Positions 43,506-53,080 of a stretch of 64,000 nt of DNA are shown here, in pieces. A program made the position numbers and the translations under genes. This DNA comes from an uncultured Agathobaculum sp. (lineage in GTDB: Bacteria; Bacillota; Clostridia; Oscillospirales; Butyricicoccaceae), in NCBI RefSeq assembly GCF_944380975.1, contig NZ_CALWJK010000003.1, positions 1-64,000 on the forward strand, in the 5' to 3' direction. Position 1 is the first letter of the stretch; each line of letters opens with the position of its first letter. The notes beneath the pieces were generated by a model. It was given only the letters and a program-made list of their open reading frames with translations. It was not told the DNA's origin and ran no database searches.

Positions 43506-43760
43506 GAAAAATACCGGTTGAAAAACCGGTATGATCTATACTATAATAGAAAGAGTGGACGGGCCACGGCTTTCTAAACAGGATAGCTCTCCACCGGCAT
43601 TTCTGCTGATGACAGACGCAGGGATATTCTCCGGAACGTCCAGCACAGCCTTGCCGCAACAAGAACTGGCTTCGGCGGAAGACCCTTTCTCGGCTGCTTA
43701 AACGGGTTTACGGACCCTCCCAGACGATACTGATGAAAACCGCGCCTCTATCTGTGAAAA
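43506..43760 (-). promoter_or_regulatory. Lysine riboswitch (L box) with intrinsic terminator, upstream of asd
   Basis: On the minus strand the leader carries L-box landmarks in order: GATAGAGGCGCG near 43757-43742, TTCATCAGTA, GGGAGGG, CGCCGAAGC near 43680-43670, CTGTCA near 43613 and GGAGAGCTATCC (43592-43581). A terminator follows: ATACCGGTT / AACCGGTAT (43532-43511) then TTTTC. Lysine binding should favour this terminator and shut off asd-dapA-dapB. The motif order matches known lysC leaders; covariance modelling was not possible. Confidence 0.92.
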
Positions 43761-43776
43761 CAAACTTTTCGTTCTT

Positions 43777-43805
43777 ATTGTAAGGTAAGGCAATTTATTT
43801 GTCAA
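43777..43805 (-). promoter_or_regulatory. Promoter of the asd-dapA-dapB operon
   Basis: Minus strand TTGACA (43805-43800), 17-bp spacer, TACAAT (43782-43777), just before the lysine riboswitch. Confidence 0.82.
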
Positions 43806-43839
43806 TAGAACGCACAAAAATTTAGAAGGAGTTGAAACA

Positions 43840-45534
43840 ATGAAAAGGATCGTTTCCTTGTTGCTTTGCATTATCATATCATTTGGAGTCTTATGTGTGG
43901 TTCCGGCATCTGCGGTTGACACCAATGTTATACTGCGCGTCGGACTGACGATCAACGGTGCAAGTAGCTTTGCAGATCCCAAACTGGAAAATGTATCGGG
44001 AGAGCCCACAGGATATACCATCGGACAGATGCAGGGGACGACATTTTCCGGCAGCACATCGATTTCTTCTTCGCAGCTGACCATTCAACTGGTGAATGAT
44101 GCTTTTCAGGTGAGCGATACGGCAACCGGGAAGGTGCTGTACACGTCGGCACAGGGAGCGGATCATCTCGCAATCCGTCCGGATAGCGCGCTGACTTGGT
44201 TTAAGGGCTATAAATGGAACGGTGATTTTGTCTATCGTCGCGCCTCCGGCAATAACCTTACGGTTATAAATTATGTCGGTCTGGAGGATTATGTGAAGGG
44301 CGTTCTGCCATACGAGATTAGCGCAGATTGGCCGGCGGAAGCGCAGAAGGCACAGGCTGTTTGTGCACGCTCCTTTGCGCTGGGTACACATAAGCATACG
44401 AGTGCTGGGTATGATTTGTGTAATACTACAAACTGTCAGGTGTATCTTGGGACCAATCTTGCTACGGCTGCTTCGGACGCAGCGGTCGACGCGACGCGCG
44501 GCGAATATTTAACTTACAACGGCGAACTGGTTATTGGTTATTTCTTCTCTTCGGACGGCGGCGCTACGGAGGATGCGGCCAATGTTTGGGGCGGCGATTA
44601 TCCGTACTTGCAAGGTAAGGAAGATCCTTATGAAACCTATGACAGCTCTTGGAGTGTTACGCTGACGGCTGATGAGGTTCGCCAAAAACTGGTGAATGCC
44701 GGCTATTCGATTGGTACGATTGCCAATGTTGAGGTAACGAAGCGCACGGACACGGATAATGTCAACGAGGTTACGGTGATCGATACGGATGGGAAAACAG
44801 TGACGATTCAGCGCGACAACGTACGCACTGTTTTTGGATTGGATAGCATCCGCTATACCATCACGCCGAATGCGGCTAAATCAGCTTCTGCTGCGCTGCC
44901 GCAGAGTGCAAGCCTGAAAATCAGTCCGTCCACTCATAAGGTGACTTTGGATGGAAAATCGGTCGCGCCTCAGGGATACAACATTGAAAATAATAACTAT
45001 TACAAGCTGCGTGATATCGCTTACATATTGAATGGTACAGACAGCCAGTTTAATGTTTCGTGGGATTCGGATGCGAACCGCATCGAACTGATCAGTGGAA
45101 CGGCGTATCAGGCTGTAGGCGGCGAGATGGCAGATTCGGTGTCTGCGCAGATCAAAAGCTGCATGCCGTCAAGCGCAACGATTGTTCTGGATGGCAAAAC
45201 GATATCTCTGACAGGCTATCTGGTCAATGGCAATAACTATTATAAGTTGCGTGATGTAGGAAGTGCGTTAGGGTTTGGTGTGGATTATGATTCGGACAAG
45301 CAGACGGTCGTCATTGATTCCGCTCCATCGTCCTCAGAGGATCCGGAAGGTTCGGTTGTGCCGGAAACACCCACAACCCCTGCTGTTCCACCTGTCAGCT
45401 ATACCTTTACCGGTACCGGCTGGGGACATAGCGTTGGTATGAGCCAGTGGGGTGCGTACGCGATGGCGCAGCAAGGCTTTACCTATGAAGAAATTCTCAA
45501 ATTCTATTATACCGGCATTTCAATCGCCGGTTGA
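43840..45534 (+). CDS. SpoIID/LytB-type protein with two inserted stalk domains
   Basis: 564 residues. Signal peptide about 1-25. A SpoIID domain occupies about 27-340, with the catalytic Glu region LPYEISADWPAEAQKAQAVC (Glu159) and NVRTVFGLDSI. Two copper-amine-oxidase-like stalk repeats follow (about 360-422 and 437-492, both containing NNYYKLRD), then a Pro/Ser linker, and only then the normal SpoIID end GTGWGHSVGMSQWGAYAMAQ (about 525-545). SpoIID-type enzymes are lytic transglycosylases acting on stem-stripped peptidoglycan. AGAAGGAG precedes the ATG. Divergent from the lysine-riboswitch operon. Could be a vegetative wall enzyme rather than the sporulation one. Confidence 0.9.
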   Translation: MKRIVSLLLCIIISFGVLCVVPASAVDTNVILRVGLTINGASSFADPKLENVSGEPTGYTIGQMQGTTFSGSTSISSSQLTIQLVNDAFQVSDTATGKVLYTSAQGADHLAIRPDSALTWFKGYKWNGDFVYRRASGNNLTVINYVGLEDYVKGVLPYEISADWPAEAQKAQAVCARSFALGTHKHTSAGYDLCNTTNCQVYLGTNLATAASDAAVDATRGEYLTYNGELVIGYFFSSDGGATEDAANVWGGDYPYLQGKEDPYETYDSSWSVTLTADEVRQKLVNAGYSIGTIANVEVTKRTDTDNVNEVTVIDTDGKTVTIQRDNVRTVFGLDSIRYTITPNAAKSASAALPQSASLKISPSTHKVTLDGKSVAPQGYNIENNNYYKLRDIAYILNGTDSQFNVSWDSDANRIELISGTAYQAVGGEMADSVSAQIKSCMPSSATIVLDGKTISLTGYLVNGNNYYKLRDVGSALGFGVDYDSDKQTVVIDSAPSSSEDPEGSVVPETPTTPAVPPVSYTFTGTGWGHSVGMSQWGAYAMAQQGFTYEEILKFYYTGISIAG

Positions 45535-45560
45535 TTAACCTGCGGTAAAGGAGGCGTATG

Positions 45561-45594
45561 GCATGGGTGCTCAATATGGGCGCCCATGCTTTTG
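45561..45594 (+). terminator. Terminator-like hairpin at the queA start
   Basis: A 10-bp stem GCATGGGTGC / GCGCCCATGC (45561-45570, 45580-45589) followed by TTTTG ends three bases before the likely queA ATG. An AAAGGAGG ribosome site (45547-45554) lies just upstream of it. It could terminate the SpoIID transcript or control queA translation. Confidence 0.6.
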
Positions 45595-45596
45595 CA

Positions 45597-46622
45597 ATGA
45601 AAAAAAGCGATTTTTATTTTGATCTGCCGGAGCGCTTGATTGCACAGCATCCGCTAGAGCAGCGGGATGCATCAAGACTATTGGTGCTGGAGCGTGCAGA
45701 TGGCTCGGTGACGCATCGACATTTCCGAGATATGTTGGAGTATGTTCAGCCGGGGGACTGCATGGTGTTCAACAATTCCCGTGTTATTCCAGCGCGTTTA
45801 ATGGGGCACGCTGTCGGTAAGACAACGCCGATAGAAGTTTTGTTGTTGACCGACAAGGGGGACGGTCTCTGGGAGTGCTTGACTCGTCCAGGACGAAAGA
45901 CACGTGAGGGTGTTGAATTGATTTTTGGGGACGGATTGCTGACTGCTACGGTGGAGTCGGTACAGCCAGACGGCAATCGGCTGATCCGTTTTCATTATGA
46001 CGGAATCTTTTTGGAAATTCTGGATCAGCTTGGCACCATGCCTTTGCCGCCTTATATCAAGGAAAAATTGGACGATCCGGAACGATATCAAACGGTTTAC
46101 TCCAAAACGCCTGGTTCTGCCGCTGCACCGACCGCAGGACTGCATTTTACGCCGGAACTGTTGGAAAACCTGCGTGAGAAAGGGGTCAAGCTTGCGTTTG
46201 TTACGCTGCATGTGGGTCTAGGCACGTTCCGTCCGGTCAAGGAAGAGGAAATTACAGATCATGTGATGCACTCGGAATACTATATCATGGATGAACAAAC
46301 AGCTGAACAGATCAATAGCACGCGAAAAAATGGTGGAAAGATTTGGGCGGTAGGGACGACGGCTTGCCGAACCTTGGAAACAATTGCAGATGAAAATGGA
46401 ACGGTACGGCCGCAATCGGGCTGGACGGATATTTTTATCTATCCTGGATATCGTTTTAAAGCGGTGGACCATTTGATCACCAATTTCCATCTGCCTGAGA
46501 GCACGTTGATGATGCTGATTTCAGCCTTTGCCACTCGTGAAATGATTATGGAAGCATATCGGCAGGCAATTGAGGAAGAGTACCGCTTTTTCTCGTTCGG
46601 CGATTCGATGATGATTTTTTAA
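45597..46622 (+). CDS. queA: S-adenosylmethionine:tRNA ribosyltransferase-isomerase
   Basis: 341 residues, the usual QueA length when started at [19 protein letters not shown]. Transfers and isomerises the ribosyl part of AdoMet onto preQ1-tRNA, giving epoxyqueuosine-tRNA. Motifs: [26 protein letters not shown], and [12 protein letters not shown]. An upstream in-frame ATG at 45558 sits four bases after AAAGGAGG and would add 13 residues not typical of the family; the choice is uncertain. tgt follows in the same direction. Confidence 0.93.
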   Translation: MKKSDFYFDLPERLIAQHPLEQRDASRLLVLERADGSVTHRHFRDMLEYVQPGDCMVFNNSRVIPARLMGHAVGKTTPIEVLLLTDKGDGLWECLTRPGRKTREGVELIFGDGLLTATVESVQPDGNRLIRFHYDGIFLEILDQLGTMPLPPYIKEKLDDPERYQTVYSKTPGSAAAPTAGLHFTPELLENLREKGVKLAFVTLHVGLGTFRPVKEEEITDHVMHSEYYIMDEQTAEQINSTRKNGGKIWAVGTTACRTLETIADENGTVRPQSGWTDIFIYPGYRFKAVDHLITNFHLPESTLMMLISAFATREMIMEAYRQAIEEEYRFFSFGDSMMIF

Positions 46623-46670
46623 GATAAGGAAAACTGATGAATGGCGTTACGCCAAAACAAAGAGGGAATT

Positions 46671-47813
46671 ATGCAAATCGGAACATTTGAGTTGTTAAAA
46701 ACCGAAGGAAACGCCAGAAGAGGCGTGTTCTGTACCGCGCACGGTACGGTGCAGACCCCAGTATTCCAGAATGTCGGAACCGCTGGTGCCATCAAGGGTG
46801 CAGTCGATGCGTTTGACCTGAAAGAACTGGGCTGTCAGATTGAGTTGTCAAACACGTATCATTTGCACGTGCGCCCAGGCGATCAGATCGTAAAGCAAAT
46901 GGGAGGGCTGCATCGCTTCATGCGTTGGGATGGGCCGATGCTCACGGATTCCGGCGGATTTCAGGTGTTTTCGCTTGCGACACTGCGTAAGATAAAAGAG
47001 GAAGGTGTAACCTTTCATTCGCATGTGGATGGTCGCAAGATTTTCATGGGGCCGGAAGAGAGCATGCGCATCCAATCCAATCTTGGTTCGGATATTGCAA
47101 TGGCCTTTGATGAGTGTATTGAAAATCCAGCGCCGCGAGAATATGTGAAAAATTCAATTGACCGCACAACGCGTTGGCTTCGACGCTGCAAAGCGGAATT
47201 GGATCGCCTGAATAGCTTACCGGATACGATCAATCCGCATCAAATGCTGTTTGGCATCAATCAAGGCGGAACCTATGATGATTTGCGTATTGAGCATATG
47301 CAACAGATCGCGGAATTGGATTTACCGGGTTATGCGATTGGCGGATTGGCGGTTGGCGAGAGCACAGAGGTGATGTATCACATTCTGGATGTTGTGCTGC
47401 CGCATGCACCGGCAAATAAACCGCGCTATTTGATGGGCGTTGGTACACCTTCCAACATTATCGAAGGCGTTGCCAGAGGTGTGGACTTTTTCGACTGTGT
47501 CATGCCGACGAGAAATGCGCGGCATGGACATTTATTTACGCATAATGGCATTCTCAATATCATGAATGCCAAATATCAGACGGATGAGCGCCCGATCGAG
47601 GAGGGCTGCCAGTGTCCGACCTGCCGCAGATTTTCGCGTGCTTATCTTCGCCATCTGCTAAAGAGCGGAGAAATGCTGTCGCAGCGGCTGCTGGTAATGC
47701 ACAACCTTTGGTTCTATAATCATTTGATGCAGGAAATTCGTGATGCGCTGGATAACGGCACGTTTGCTGATTTCCGTGCTGAATATAGTGAGAAAATGAG
47801 CAAACGAATTTAA
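46671..47813 (+). CDS. tgt: tRNA-guanine transglycosylase
   Basis: 380 residues. Exchanges guanine 34 for preQ1 in tRNAs with GUN anticodons. Active-site DSGGFQVFSL with the catalytic Asp, GGLAVGES, MGVGTPSNIIEGVARGVDFFDCVMPTR-type nucleophile segment, and the zinc site CQCPTCRRF are intact. AGAGGG precedes ATG 46671; an upstream in-frame start at 46641 would add ten unlike residues. Paired with queA; no yajC, often next, follows. Confidence 0.96.
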   Translation: MQIGTFELLKTEGNARRGVFCTAHGTVQTPVFQNVGTAGAIKGAVDAFDLKELGCQIELSNTYHLHVRPGDQIVKQMGGLHRFMRWDGPMLTDSGGFQVFSLATLRKIKEEGVTFHSHVDGRKIFMGPEESMRIQSNLGSDIAMAFDECIENPAPREYVKNSIDRTTRWLRRCKAELDRLNSLPDTINPHQMLFGINQGGTYDDLRIEHMQQIAELDLPGYAIGGLAVGESTEVMYHILDVVLPHAPANKPRYLMGVGTPSNIIEGVARGVDFFDCVMPTRNARHGHLFTHNGILNIMNAKYQTDERPIEEGCQCPTCRRFSRAYLRHLLKSGEMLSQRLLVMHNLWFYNHLMQEIRDALDNGTFADFRAEYSEKMSKRI

Positions 47814-47821
47814 TAGGGTAT

Positions 47822-47853
47822 AAGCCGGATTCCTTATGTGAGTCCGGCTTTTG
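47822..47853 (+). terminator. Terminator after tgt
   Basis: Eleven-base stem AAGCCGGATTC / GAGTCCGGCTT (one G-T pair), seven-base loop, then TT; T-run is short. Confidence 0.75.
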
Positions 47854-47906
47854 CATTCATATTTCTTCTGTTCATGGCATACTTTGTTTTGAAATGGGGT
47901 TTTGCC

Positions 47907-49469
47907 GTGCGAATTCAGAAAAAAACGATTCTATATGCGGCGGGCGTTTTGGCCTGTGGAAATATCGTGCTGCAAGTACTGGGATTTCTCTATCGTGTCT
48001 TGCTTAGTCATTATGCCGGCGCGGAAGGACTTGGTGTTTACCGGTTAGTGCATTCCGTTTACTTGGTATGCAATGCGGGCTGCTTATCTGGCATCACAAT
48101 GGCGTGTTCCCGCTTGAGCGCAGCAAGCGAAGCACGAGGAGAACGAAGTAAGATTAATATGGTTCTGCGGTTGGCATTTGTGGTTTTCTTTTCCGCCTGC
48201 TTGTTCTGCGGTGCTTGTTTGCTGTTGGGAGGCAACTGGATCGCAGGTGGTATCTTGGGCGATGCCCGCTGCGCGCGCGCCTTTCCGTTTATGATGCTTT
48301 GTCTTGCGCTAACTGGTATAGAGAATATTTTTAAATCGCTGTTTATTGGCTTGGAGCGGATGCAATATGCAGCGACTTCCGAGGTTTGCGAGCAACTGAT
48401 TCGCATTGCCACGGTATGGTTTTTGCTTTATCAGTATGAGGGCGATGACTACGGCACCATTGCCATGTTGATTTTTGTTGGCATGGTAGTCAGCGAGGTA
48501 TTCAGCGCTGCTTTTTTGAGTTTGCTCTTTCGAAATTGGAAGACACCGGGTATTCATCATGTGCGGCTGGATTATGAAACTGTGCGTCAATTTTTCTTTA
48601 TTGCACTTCCGGTTTCAGCATCGGCGCTTTTGGGCAATGCAATCAGTTCAGCAGGATCGATTCTGTTACCGAAACGGCTGATGGTTGCCGGCATGAATTA
48701 CGAACAGGCGTTATCTGCGTTGGGTGTTCTGTCCGGCATGGCAATGCCGTTATTGCTTTTGCCTATTGCGTTGGTCAGTTCGGTTTGTACAGCATTGCTG
48801 CCTGCGGTGACAGCCGCGCAAGCCACAGAAAATAACAAACGGGTGCAGGCATTGGTAGGTAGGGCTATCACGACAGTGGGACTGATTGCTGTACCGGCAA
48901 CAGCAGTTTTGATTCCGCTTGCGCCCAAACTCAGTATGCTGTTTTTTGAGCAACCGCTGAGTGCTCCCTATGTTTCTTTGTTAGGAGCGACAGCAGTGGT
49001 TTGCTATTATCAAATGGCATCCGGCAGCTTGCTCAATGCAATTGGTTTGCAGCATTGGAATGTAGTCGTTTCGGTTGGAGCAGAGTTATGCCAAGTGATC
49101 CTGATGTATCGTTGGTGTGCTATGCCACGACTGGGTATCTATGGGTATTTGATCGCTATGTTAATGACCGGACTTGTTGCGTTTACACTGAATTTTATTA
49201 TTCTGTATCGGAAAGTAGGATTTTCTTTGCGCCCGCTCAGACGCTTCGGTGTTCCGTTTTTTTGTGGCACGGCATTATTTTTCTGGACGCGTATCTTTTA
49301 TCAGATGTTTTCACAAATATGTTCTTCTGATATTTCTATGCTGGTATGTACGGTGTTCAGCGCTGGTATGCTTTACATTGTTGTGCTGCGCCTGATGGGC
49401 GTTCGGCTGGTGGATTACTTATCCAAACGAATCGAAAGACCGTATTTGCCGCGCTTGCATATGTGGTAA
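47907..49469 (+). CDS. SpoVB-like polysaccharide/lipid flippase (MVF superfamily)
   Basis: 520 residues with about fourteen membrane segments. The N terminus RIQKKTILYAAGVLACGNIV and LLSHYAGAEGLGVYRLVHSV are typical of SpoVB/MurJ-like exporters of the MOP superfamily. In sporeformers SpoVB is needed for spore cortex synthesis; relatives flip undecaprenyl-linked precursors. GTG 47907 is chosen with GGGG about eight bases upstream; an upstream start would add a segment unlike the family. A weak extended -10 (TGGCATACT, about 47875-47883) may drive it. Confidence 0.87.
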   Translation: MRIQKKTILYAAGVLACGNIVLQVLGFLYRVLLSHYAGAEGLGVYRLVHSVYLVCNAGCLSGITMACSRLSAASEARGERSKINMVLRLAFVVFFSACLFCGACLLLGGNWIAGGILGDARCARAFPFMMLCLALTGIENIFKSLFIGLERMQYAATSEVCEQLIRIATVWFLLYQYEGDDYGTIAMLIFVGMVVSEVFSAAFLSLLFRNWKTPGIHHVRLDYETVRQFFFIALPVSASALLGNAISSAGSILLPKRLMVAGMNYEQALSALGVLSGMAMPLLLLPIALVSSVCTALLPAVTAAQATENNKRVQALVGRAITTVGLIAVPATAVLIPLAPKLSMLFFEQPLSAPYVSLLGATAVVCYYQMASGSLLNAIGLQHWNVVVSVGAELCQVILMYRWCAMPRLGIYGYLIAMLMTGLVAFTLNFIILYRKVGFSLRPLRRFGVPFFCGTALFFWTRIFYQMFSQICSSDISMLVCTVFSAGMLYIVVLRLMGVRLVDYLSKRIERPYLPRLHMW

Positions 49470-49474
49470 ACAGC

Positions 49475-49503
49475 TTGACAAATGTGCATGAAACAGATAA
49501 GAT
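49475..49503 (+). promoter_or_regulatory. Promoter of the RNA methyltransferase gene
   Basis: TTGACA (49475-49480) and TAAGAT (49498-49503), 17-bp spacer. The predicted transcript start falls at the base of the terminator hairpin that follows. Confidence 0.65.
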
Positions 49504-49511
49504 AAACTGAC

Positions 49512-49545
49512 GGCTCCTGCCCGCGATTCCGGCAGGAGCCTTTTT
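49512..49545 (+). terminator. Terminator, just after the promoter at 49475-49503
   Basis: Perfect 10-bp stem GGCTCCTGCC / GGCAGGAGCC (49512-49521, 49531-49540) followed by five T residues. It should end the SpoVB transcript but also lies at the 5' end of the predicted downstream transcript. Confidence 0.88.
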
Positions 49546-49570
49546 GTCGGAGAAGAGGGGAGTGCATGAC

Positions 49571-50710
49571 ATGGAACTAACCATGTGTTGTCCGACGTTA
49601 TTCGGGCTGGAAGGCATTGTGGCGGATGAATTGCGTTTTGGTGGCAAATTGAGTGAGGTACATGCCGAAAATGGCAGAGTGTTGTTTGAAGGCGACGAGA
49701 CAACCTTAGCATGGGCAAATCTCAATTTGCGTTGTGCTGAACGTGTGCTGATTCGATTGGGCACATTTCCCGTGAAAACCTTCGATCAGCTTTTTGAAGG
49801 CGTGCGTGCACTGCCATGGGAACAGTTTATTCCCAAAGACGGCGCTTTTCCAGTGAAGGGTCATAGTTTGAATTCAGCGCTGCATTCAATTCCGGATTGC
49901 CAGAAAATCATCAAAAAGGCAATCGTGTCCCGGTTGGGGACATGCTATCATCAAAGCTGGTTTGAGGAGAATGGAGCAAAATATCAAGTTCAGTTTGCAA
50001 TCATGCGTGACACGGCGGAATTGTATCTTGACACGTCTGGCGTCGGTTTGCATAAACGTGGATATCGTGCCAACAGCAATGCAGCGCCGTTGCGCGAAAC
50101 GTTGGCGGCAGCTTTGGTCAAAATAGCGCGCTGGCGGGGGAGAGAGCCGTTTCTCGATCCGTTTTGTGGATCGGGCACCATAGCGATCGAAGCTGCAATG
50201 ATTGCCCAGCGACGCGCACCTGGTTTGATGCGTGCATTTGATGCAGAAAAATGGTCCTGTCTGGATGCGGCTGTTTGGCGTCAGGCGAGGGAAGATGCCA
50301 TTGGCATGGCGGATGGCGGCGCGCGGTTTGACATTGTCGGCAGCGATATTGATCCGGCTTGTGTGCAGTTATCAATGGAAAATGCACGCAAAGCAGGCGT
50401 TGCCAATACGGTGTTTTTTGAGCAGGCAGATGCGACAAAGCGGGATTACGCACAAAGCGGTGTGATTATCGCCAATCCACCGTATGGCGAACGGTTGCTG
50501 GATTTGCAGGAAGCGGAGGAATTGTATCAAAAAATGGGGGCTGCAATGCAAAAATCACCCATCAAACAATATATTCTCAGCTCGGATCCGCTTTTTGAAC
50601 GTTGCTTTGGCAAAAAGGCCGATAAACGAAGGAAACTTTATAACGGCATGATTAAATGTGAGTTGCATATGTATTTTAAGCACTCGAAACGGGACAATGC
50701 TAATCGATAA
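49571..50710 (+). CDS. RlmL-like class I RNA methyltransferase (THUMP domain)
   Basis: 379 residues. N-terminal ferredoxin-like/THUMP region (about 1-155) and a UPF0020-type Rossmann methyltransferase domain (about 160-375) with FLDPFCGSGTIAIEAA (SAM loop and PFCGSG motif) and the N6-type catalytic IIANPPYGERL. This fits the Firmicute YpsC/RlmL-N group, which methylates 23S rRNA guanine in E. coli RlmL; site here not proven. GAGGGGAG precedes ATG 49571. Confidence 0.92.
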   Translation: MELTMCCPTLFGLEGIVADELRFGGKLSEVHAENGRVLFEGDETTLAWANLNLRCAERVLIRLGTFPVKTFDQLFEGVRALPWEQFIPKDGAFPVKGHSLNSALHSIPDCQKIIKKAIVSRLGTCYHQSWFEENGAKYQVQFAIMRDTAELYLDTSGVGLHKRGYRANSNAAPLRETLAAALVKIARWRGREPFLDPFCGSGTIAIEAAMIAQRRAPGLMRAFDAEKWSCLDAAVWRQAREDAIGMADGGARFDIVGSDIDPACVQLSMENARKAGVANTVFFEQADATKRDYAQSGVIIANPPYGERLLDLQEAEELYQKMGAAMQKSPIKQYILSSDPLFERCFGKKADKRRKLYNGMIKCELHMYFKHSKRDNANR

Positions 50711-50774
50711 CGATATTGCAAAGTGAATTCACAAAAAATTCATAAAATTTTTGATGCTTTTTCCAAGAAACCTC

Positions 50775-50840
50775 TTGCCAACTGGTATGAGTTGATGTAA
50801 TATAATAGTCGAGTTAGCACTCTGGTTTAATGAGTGCTAA
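50775..50840 (+). promoter_or_regulatory. groESL promoter with CIRCE operator
   Basis: TTAGCACTC (50814-50822), nine bases, GAGTGCTAA (50832-50840) is a perfect CIRCE element, the HrcA repressor site. TTGCCA (50775-50780) and an overlapping -10 region (TAATATAAT, 50798-50806) lie upstream. Heat-inducible HrcA control is expected from family knowledge; hrcA is not in the window. Confidence 0.95.
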
Positions 50841-50884
50841 ACCATGACTTTGTTAATTTTTATTTTTCATAGGAGGCATCCGTT

Positions 50885-51169
50885 ATGAAACTCAAACCCC
50901 TTTGCGATCGTGTTGTGATCAAGATGGTAGAAGCAGAGGAAACCACTGCCAGCGGTATCATTCTGACTGCGTCTGCGCAGGAAAAGCCGCAGGTTGCTGA
51001 GATTATTGAGGTCGGCCCGGGTGGCGTGGTAGACGGCAAGGAAATCAAGATGGAAGTCCAGAAGGGCCAGAAGGTCATCACCGGCAAGTACACCGGTACT
51101 GAGGTAAAGCTGGACGGCGAGAAGTATATCATCGTTCGTCAGAGCGATATCCTTGCAATTGTTGAGTAA
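50885..51169 (+). CDS. groS: Co-chaperonin GroES
   Basis: 94 residues. Lid of the GroEL chamber; the N-terminal KLKPLCDRVVIKMVEAEETT and the mobile-loop region TASGIILTASAQEKPQ are typical. AGGAGG precedes the ATG. First gene of the CIRCE-controlled operon, 28 bases before groEL. Confidence 0.97.
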   Translation: MKLKPLCDRVVIKMVEAEETTASGIILTASAQEKPQVAEIIEVGPGGVVDGKEIKMEVQKGQKVITGKYTGTEVKLDGEKYIIVRQSDILAIVE

Positions 51170-51191
51170 GAACCAGTAATTCAGGAGGTAA

Positions 51192-52823
<1,632 letters not shown>

Positions 52824-52873
52824 GCAAAAAGGATGCTCCGAATTTAGGAGACGATTTTTTAACAGTGATTTTA

Positions 52874-52910
52874 GATGGCAAGCACGAAGTAAAGTGCTTG
52901 CCATCTTTTT
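52874..52910 (+). terminator. Terminator of groESL
   Basis: Perfect 12-bp stem GATGGCAAGCAC / GTGCTTGCCATC (52874-52885, 52894-52905), eight-base loop, then five T residues. The 170 bases from here to rbsA hold no gene. Confidence 0.93.
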
Positions 52911-53048
52911 CTTTCTTGTGTATTTTTATTGCATGGGCAGTATAGCCAAAAAATGATATATAAATTTTTACAAATTGACTTATTTGAGAAACTCCTAAAA
53001 AATACCCCCCTCATGTGAAGAATGGAAGTTTCAGAACGTGGTAAGGCT

Positions 53049-53057
53049 TGATAAAAT
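53049..53057 (+). promoter_or_regulatory. Extended -10 candidate upstream of the sugar ABC operon
   Basis: TGATAAAAT (TGn plus TAAAAT) lies 24 bases before the rbsA-like ATG, without a clear -35, which would suit activation by a regulator such as the nearby AraC-type response regulator. A separate TTGACT at 52975-52980 lacks a good -10. Confidence 0.4.
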
Positions 53058-53080
53058 AATCACAAAGGAGGGGAGAATGC

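Noticed and set aside
45563..45622. Leader peptide of 19 residues before queA
   Set aside because: It has good ribosome-site spacing but no residue pattern that suggests attenuation and overlaps a hairpin and queA; kept as a note in the queA finding only.
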